64,000 nt of DNA, from contig DUDB01000056.1 of NCBI GenBank assembly GCA_012959525.1, positions 1 to 64,000 of the forward strand, in the 5' to 3' direction. The notes under the pieces were generated by a model that ran no database searches, was not told where the DNA came from, and saw only the letters and a program-made list of their open reading frames with translations. Below, piece by piece: positions 59,700 to 64,000 of this stretch (position 1 is the stretch's first letter; each line of letters begins with the position of its first letter). A program made the translations under genes and the position numbers. Source of the stretch: Planctomycetota bacterium (GTDB taxonomy: Bacteria; Planctomycetota; UBA1135; GCA-002686595).

Positions 59700-62395
59700 G
59701 CCCCTCCCGCCTCATCGTGCTCCTGCTCGTCCTGGCACCCGGGATCCTCGCGGGTGCGCCCCCATCGTTCGAAGATGAGAACGATTACTACACGGTGGAG
59801 CAGTTCCCTGTTCCCCCCGGCGAACGGCTTGAGATCGGCGGCATGGGATTCCTGCCCGGCGGCGAGCTGGCCGTCGCGACCCGGCGCGGTCAGGTCTGGA
59901 TCCTGGAGAACCCGGAAGTGGAGGACGTGGAGGATGCCCGCTGGAGGCTCTTCGCAGAGGGAATGTGGGAGGGCCTGGGACTGAACGTGGTCGATGGAGA
60001 CATCCACGTGGTTCAGCGCGGCGAGCTCTCGCGCCTGAGAGACTTGGATGGTGATGGCCTCTGCGATCAGATTGACACGCTCTGTGATGATTGGGGACTG
60101 TCGGGCAACTATCACGAGTTTGCGTTTGGCCTCCCCCGCGACGACGCGGGAAATTTCTTTGTCACCCTGAACGTGGCGTTCTTCAACCCGCAGTGGTGGC
60201 ATGGCAAGTCGGCGGTGCCCTACCGCGGCTGGGCACTGCGTATCTCACCCGAAGGGGAGATGACCCCGTGGGCCAAGGGCTTTCGCTCTCCAAGCGGTGT
60301 GGGAAAAAACGCGCAAGGTGACATCTTCATCACGGACAACCAGGGGGATTGGTGCGCGTCCAGCCCCATCTACCACCTTGTGCGAGATGGCTTCTACGGT
60401 CACCCCGCCTCGCTCGAGTGGACGGCCGAGTACCGCACCTCGGGCACCCTTGCCAGCGACGAGGTGCCTCCCCCGGCGGCGGCTACCCAACGCCGCCCAG
60501 CCGCGGTGTGGATCCCCTACGAGTGGTCAAGATCCACGGGAAACATGGTGCACGACAGCACGGGCGGTGCCTTCGGCCCTTTCGCTGACGACCTCTTCGT
60601 GGCCGAACTCACGAACGGCATGGTGCTGCGCTGCAACATGGAGAAGGTGCGCGGGGAGTACCAAGGCTGGATTCAACCGTTCCGCCAGGACGTCGGCTCT
60701 GTGGCGCGCGTCTTGTTCAGCCCGCAGGGGACCCTGTTCTGTGGAATGACCAACCGCGGCTGGGGCGGCCGAGCTCCGGCGGATGGGCTGGCACGGATAC
60801 GCTGGACCGGCCGCTCGCCATTGGAGATTCAGGACGTTCATCTCCTGCAGGATGGGTTCGACGTGGCATTCACCAAGCCGCTAGCCGCGGGGACAGCCCT
60901 CTCGCTCGACTGCGCGAGCCTGTACCAATACGACTACAACTACTGGTGGGAGTACGGCAGCCCTCCCCAGCACCGCACCAGCGTGGAGGTGACGGGCTGT
61001 GTCCTTTCTGAAGACCGGACCCACCTGAGAATCCAAACCACCGGACTCACGCCTGCCATGGTGGCGCGGGTGAAGCTCAACGGTCTATTGGGAGCACAAG
61101 GGCAACCCCTCCTGCACCCCGAGTTCGCTTACACCATCAACCAGTTACCTGAAGGGCCGCTCACGAATCAGCATGTGAGCAAGATCGTGCCCCCACCGCC
61201 CAGCAAGGAATCCGGCCAGGAAGGTTGGCTGATGCTCTCCTGGGGAGACCCCATGGATCGTTTTAGCTCCGAAGGTTGGGAGTTGGTGAATGCAGAGATC
61301 GCCCGTGATGAGGGAACCCACTTCGACATCACCGTAGGTAATGGAGCCTTGGTGAACGCCGGTGATCAACCGAGCCACTACACCACCAAGAACAGCTTTG
61401 GTGACTGTGAGTTACACCTGGGCTTCATGCTGCCTGAGGGTGGCCGCTCAGGGATTCTGTTGATGGGGCGCTACGAGGTTGCCTTGATCGACTCCCCCAA
61501 GGGGAAAGAAGGTGAGACCGGGCTTTGCTTTAGTATCAACGGCGCAGAGTCATGGGACACCATCGCACCGCGCTTCAATGCCTATCGGCACGCCGGTGAG
61601 TGGCACGAAGTGGACCTTCGTTTCCGCGCCCCTCGGTTGGGTAAGGATGGCAAGGTCAGCGATGCGCGCTTTGAGCAGATCTTGGTTGATGGGCGCACCG
61701 TACTGGAAGGCGTCAACGTGCCCGGAGTTTCCGCGACCTCGATCTATGAAACTGAGGCGCCAGTCGGCCCTGTGGTGCTTTGGGGCGAAGGCAGCGAGGT
61801 GGCATTTAGGGACATCCGGGTGCGGCCCACGGAGCGTGGACACCCCTCTCCCCTGCCCCGCACCGGTAGCCCCAAGTGGTCACCCGTATTCCCCGAAGAA
61901 CAATTCGACGACTGGATCCTCACTGGCGATGCCGAGTGGGAATTGGACGATGTAACACTCGTAGCCAGCGGGCCCAAGGGAGCATTGATCTCTACCCGCA
62001 ACGACTACCGCTCGTTTGACCTGCGTGCGCGGGTCAAGATCTCGGATGGAGGCCAGGCGAGCCTGATCTTCCGTGTTCAAGATCCCCTCGAGGTAGTAGA
62101 GGGCTACGCCGCGCTGATCAACAGCACCTTCCCCAACATGGAGAAGACCGGCAGCCTTGCAGGCCTTAACTCCATTCGAGCCCAATTGATTCCGTCCGAC
62201 ACCTGGTTCAATTACTTCGTCTCGGTACGGGAGGTGGAGGGCGGTACCCACATCCGCATCTGGGTCAATGGCGTGATGCTCACGGACTACATGGATGTGG
62301 AGAGGCGCTTCGGGCCAGGCCATATCGCCATTGAGCACGGTCACGCTGCGTCGACGGTCAGCGTTGAAGCTCTCGAGGTGAGGGTCGTGGACTGA
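59696..62395 (+). CDS. Exported propeller protein with two DUF1080-like modules
   Basis: The 899-residue product has a signal peptide (residues 1-20). Residues about 25-375 look like the beta-propeller of soluble glucose-dehydrogenase-like/PVC proteins: GGMGFLPGGELAVATRRGQVWILENP, an EF-hand-like DLDGDGLCD at 116-124, GFRSPSGVGKNAQGDIFITDNQGDW, and DGFYGHPASLEW. A linker (380-490) is followed by two LamG-like DUF1080 modules at about 500-712 (VDLRFRAPRLGKDGKVSDAR...DIRVRPT) and 730-899 (DYRSFDLRARVKISDGGQASLIFRV). DUF1080 proteins include 3-keto-disaccharide hydrolases or lyases. Together with the coupled cytochrome this suggests oxidation and cleavage of a glycoside outside the cytoplasm. 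Which domain is catalytic is unknown. Confidence 0.8.
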   Translation: MSPSRLIVLLLVLAPGILAGAPPSFEDENDYYTVEQFPVPPGERLEIGGMGFLPGGELAVATRRGQVWILENPEVEDVEDARWRLFAEGMWEGLGLNVVDGDIHVVQRGELSRLRDLDGDGLCDQIDTLCDDWGLSGNYHEFAFGLPRDDAGNFFVTLNVAFFNPQWWHGKSAVPYRGWALRISPEGEMTPWAKGFRSPSGVGKNAQGDIFITDNQGDWCASSPIYHLVRDGFYGHPASLEWTAEYRTSGTLASDEVPPPAAATQRRPAAVWIPYEWSRSTGNMVHDSTGGAFGPFADDLFVAELTNGMVLRCNMEKVRGEYQGWIQPFRQDVGSVARVLFSPQGTLFCGMTNRGWGGRAPADGLARIRWTGRSPLEIQDVHLLQDGFDVAFTKPLAAGTALSLDCASLYQYDYNYWWEYGSPPQHRTSVEVTGCVLSEDRTHLRIQTTGLTPAMVARVKLNGLLGAQGQPLLHPEFAYTINQLPEGPLTNQHVSKIVPPPPSKESGQEGWLMLSWGDPMDRFSSEGWELVNAEIARDEGTHFDITVGNGALVNAGDQPSHYTTKNSFGDCELHLGFMLPEGGRSGILLMGRYEVALIDSPKGKEGETGLCFSINGAESWDTIAPRFNAYRHAGEWHEVDLRFRAPRLGKDGKVSDARFEQILVDGRTVLEGVNVPGVSATSIYETEAPVGPVVLWGEGSEVAFRDIRVRPTERGHPSPLPRTGSPKWSPVFPEEQFDDWILTGDAEWELDDVTLVASGPKGALISTRNDYRSFDLRARVKISDGGQASLIFRVQDPLEVVEGYAALINSTFPNMEKTGSLAGLNSIRAQLIPSDTWFNYFVSVREVEGGTHIRIWVNGVMLTDYMDVERRFGPGHIAIEHGHAASTVSVEALEVRVVD

Positions 62396-62398
62396 CGC

Positions 62399-63628
62399 TC
62401 AGCGCACCCACGGCTGCCCCCAGGCCATCTCTCGATCGCCCTCGGCATAGGGGTTGGGGTGCAGGCGGGAGGAGGTGACAACAGCACGGATGTACAGCTC
62501 GTCTCCTTTGGGTTCATAGACTGCGCTCAACCCCGCCTGTTCAGCGAGAACTTCCCCCACCGTAGCCACGGTCCCATCCACGATTCGGGTTCCCACGAAG
62601 CGGGTGACGAAGGTCTCCCCTGGTTGGGCCCGAATCGAAACCCGATAGGCGCCGTCGCCCATCTGTACGTCGTCCAGCGTGACACCACTTGAGGCGTAGA
62701 ATTCTCCCGCCCGCATGGCACGCACAAGCGAGTCACCGTCCAGGCTGGCGCTGCGCACCATGATCCAGCCACGTCCGGACTGTGAGGTCAGGCCACCGTA
62801 GTAGTCATGGGCGTCGTCGGTGGCCACGCCGAACAGGGGGCCGAGTCCAAGGGCCGTCAAGCGCAAGGTGAGGGCCTGGTCCCAGATGGACTCCGTAGAT
62901 GGATGGGTCTCGTCGCCATGACTGCGAACTCCGCGGTGTCCGTTGTAAACCTCGAAGAAACGGTCCGCCCCCATGCGCGCCACGTCTTGCCAGGTCACCC
63001 CCCAACCAAAATTGGGGTGGTTGAGGTGAGCCAGGACGGGGCGTCCACTCTCCTCGCCATGAGCGATGATGGCCTCAAGGCTCTCGTTGAGCAGGTCGCT
63101 CACCGAATCTCCCCCGCGCGGGGCAATGTAAGCCTCAATGTTCACCGCGTTGATATGCACCGGATAGTTCACCGGCTTCTCGCCGGTCGAACGAAAATGG
63201 CTGGTGACTTCCTCACCCTGGATGAACAGGAACTCCCCGGGCACTTCGAAGCGCTGGCGGAGCTCCGGGAGGGTCAGGAGGCGCATCTCTCGGCCCGTCT
63301 CGGTCGTGCGCAATTGCACGGCCTCAGCTCCAAATTCGGCAATCAGTCCGTCCAACTCCTTGGGGCTCAAGCGGCTGCTGCCGTCCTCCGAGACCGGGAA
63401 CCAGCGCTCTCCCGCCTGAATCGTGTTGTGGTCGGAGAGCACAAGGAAGTCATAGCCTCCATCCACGTACTGCTTGGCGACCCACTCGGGCGCCGCACGA
63501 CCATCACTCCAGAGGGTGTGAGTGTGGGTATTGCCCTTCCACCAACGCGTTTCGGGCGCATCGTCCCCCGCCACCAAGGCAAACCAGAGTAGGGAGCACG
63601 ACAGAGTGGCAATCAGAGTTCGGATCAT
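62399..63628 (-). CDS. Exported PHP-domain phosphoesterase
   Basis: The 409-residue product has a signal peptide (MIRTLIATLSCSLLWFALVAG). The PHP motifs are WKGNTHTHTLWSDG (first His pair near residues 35-37), FLVLSDHN (Asp-His), IQGEEVTSHF, VLAHLNHPN, FFEVYNGH and GVATDDAHDY, giving a complete set of metal ligands. A beta-rich C-terminal region follows. The family cleaves phosphate esters or is of unknown exact substrate in exported forms. It lies tail to tail with the propeller gene, 3 bases between stops, and is divergent from the ThuA gene. Confidence 0.88.
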   Translation of the reverse strand: MIRTLIATLSCSLLWFALVAGDDAPETRWWKGNTHTHTLWSDGRAAPEWVAKQYVDGGYDFLVLSDHNTIQAGERWFPVSEDGSSRLSPKELDGLIAEFGAEAVQLRTTETGREMRLLTLPELRQRFEVPGEFLFIQGEEVTSHFRSTGEKPVNYPVHINAVNIEAYIAPRGGDSVSDLLNESLEAIIAHGEESGRPVLAHLNHPNFGWGVTWQDVARMGADRFFEVYNGHRGVRSHGDETHPSTESIWDQALTLRLTALGLGPLFGVATDDAHDYYGGLTSQSGRGWIMVRSASLDGDSLVRAMRAGEFYASSGVTLDDVQMGDGAYRVSIRAQPGETFVTRFVGTRIVDGTVATVGEVLAEQAGLSAVYEPKGDELYIRAVVTSSRLHPNPYAEGDREMAWGQPWVR

Positions 63629-63715
63629 TGAATGGGCCTCGACCCAGAGGCTACCCCAGCACTCGCGAGCGGTGTGAAAGCAGTTGCGGTATCCTCATCG
63701 CACACGGAGCCCACC

Positions 63716-64000
63716 ATGAACCGCACCCTGATCGTCGCCGCCCTTACCCTTCTCCCCGCCCCGCACCTTCACGCCCACCAGAGCGCGCAGGACAAGATCC
63801 CGGTCTTGATCGTCTCGGGGGCCAACAACCACGACTGGCGATGGACCACGCCCTCAATTGAGTCCATGCTGGACGAGAGCGGCTTGTTCGACGTGACGAT
63901 CACCTATGACCCCGCCACGGACCTTGCGGACGAGAAGGCTCTCGCCAGCTACCAGGCCTTGGTGCTCGACTACAACGGACCCCGTTGGGGCGAAGCTGCC
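63716..64000 (+). CDS. ThuA-domain protein (partial at right edge)
   Basis: Only the first 95 codons are in the window. A signal peptide (MNRTLIVAALTLLPAPHLHAH) is followed by the ThuA start IPVLIVSGANNHDWRWTTPSIESMLDESGLFDVTITYDP, then YQALVLDYNGPRWGE. ThuA proteins take part in trehalose/sucrose 3-keto metabolism and are frequent next to DUF1080 and cytochrome genes. The start is the ATG 88 bases upstream-divergent from the PHP gene. Confidence 0.85.
   Translation, partial: MNRTLIVAALTLLPAPHLHAHQSAQDKIPVLIVSGANNHDWRWTTPSIESMLDESGLFDVTITYDPATDLADEKALASYQALVLDYNGPRWGEAA

Overview
The window is a GC-rich, gene-dense bacterial chromosome segment with about 51 protein genes, one tRNA gene and very little non-coding DNA. 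The best guess for the source is a member of the Planctomycetota or a close PVC relative. This rests on the combination of a serine/threonine kinase fused to a WD40 propeller array, an ECF sigma factor, a sulfatase, ThuA and DUF1080 (3-keto-disaccharide hydrolase) proteins, a short c-type cytochrome coupled to a propeller protein, many exported TPR proteins, and weak or absent Shine-Dalgarno sequences. Without a marker-gene tree this is inference. No phage, insertion sequence, CRISPR array or plasmid function was seen.

Layout. 1-8875 (minus strand) is a housekeeping block transcribed in the order aroF, tpiA, secG, yicC, gmk, coaC, coaB, then a 225-base gap with a candidate terminator hairpin, then ftsK and a second FtsK-like 4-TM protein with a poly-glutamate tail that runs off the left edge. 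9039-17306 holds an HD-domain hydrolase, a carboxypeptidase-regulatory-like protein, a coupled iscS-thiI-membrane glycosyltransferase operon, a degenerate response regulator, a THUMP-like methyltransferase and tRNA-Val(UAC). 17307-23719 holds ugd, an AT-richer stretch, an ECF sigma factor coupled to a membrane-anchored repeat protein, an exported TPR protein, a DJ-1/PfpI protein, a DUF523 protein and a methyltransferase.

23716-27675 holds a Nudix hydrolase and, divergently, a coupled SGNH hydrolase / Wzx-like flippase / SGNH hydrolase cluster that looks like an envelope glycan export and acylation module. 27954-36001 holds the kinase with 14 WD40 repeats, a GNAT acetyltransferase, an LPG-synthase-type membrane protein, a GT2 glycosyltransferase and mutY. 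36078-43570 is a run of envelope and exported proteins: a large membrane/TPR protein, a matrixin metalloprotease with its small exported partner, and a TMTC-like membrane TPR protein. 43580-49913 is housekeeping again: pyrK, an Uup-type ABC-F protein, argS, apt and a FliA/WhiG-type sigma factor.

49986-58473 holds a sulfatase lipoprotein, a complete BtuCDF/FecBCD-type importer split around a NIPSNAP lipoprotein, fructose-1,6-bisphosphatase and an exported M1 aminopeptidase. 58551-64000 looks like an extracytoplasmic sugar-oxidation and cleavage locus: cytochrome c protein, propeller protein with two DUF1080-like modules, PHP phosphoesterase and a ThuA-domain protein cut by the right edge.

The least explained parts are the tandem FtsK-like gene at the left edge, the cytochrome/propeller/DUF1080 pair, the SGNH-flippase-SGNH cluster, and the NIPSNAP lipoprotein embedded in a metal-chelate importer locus.
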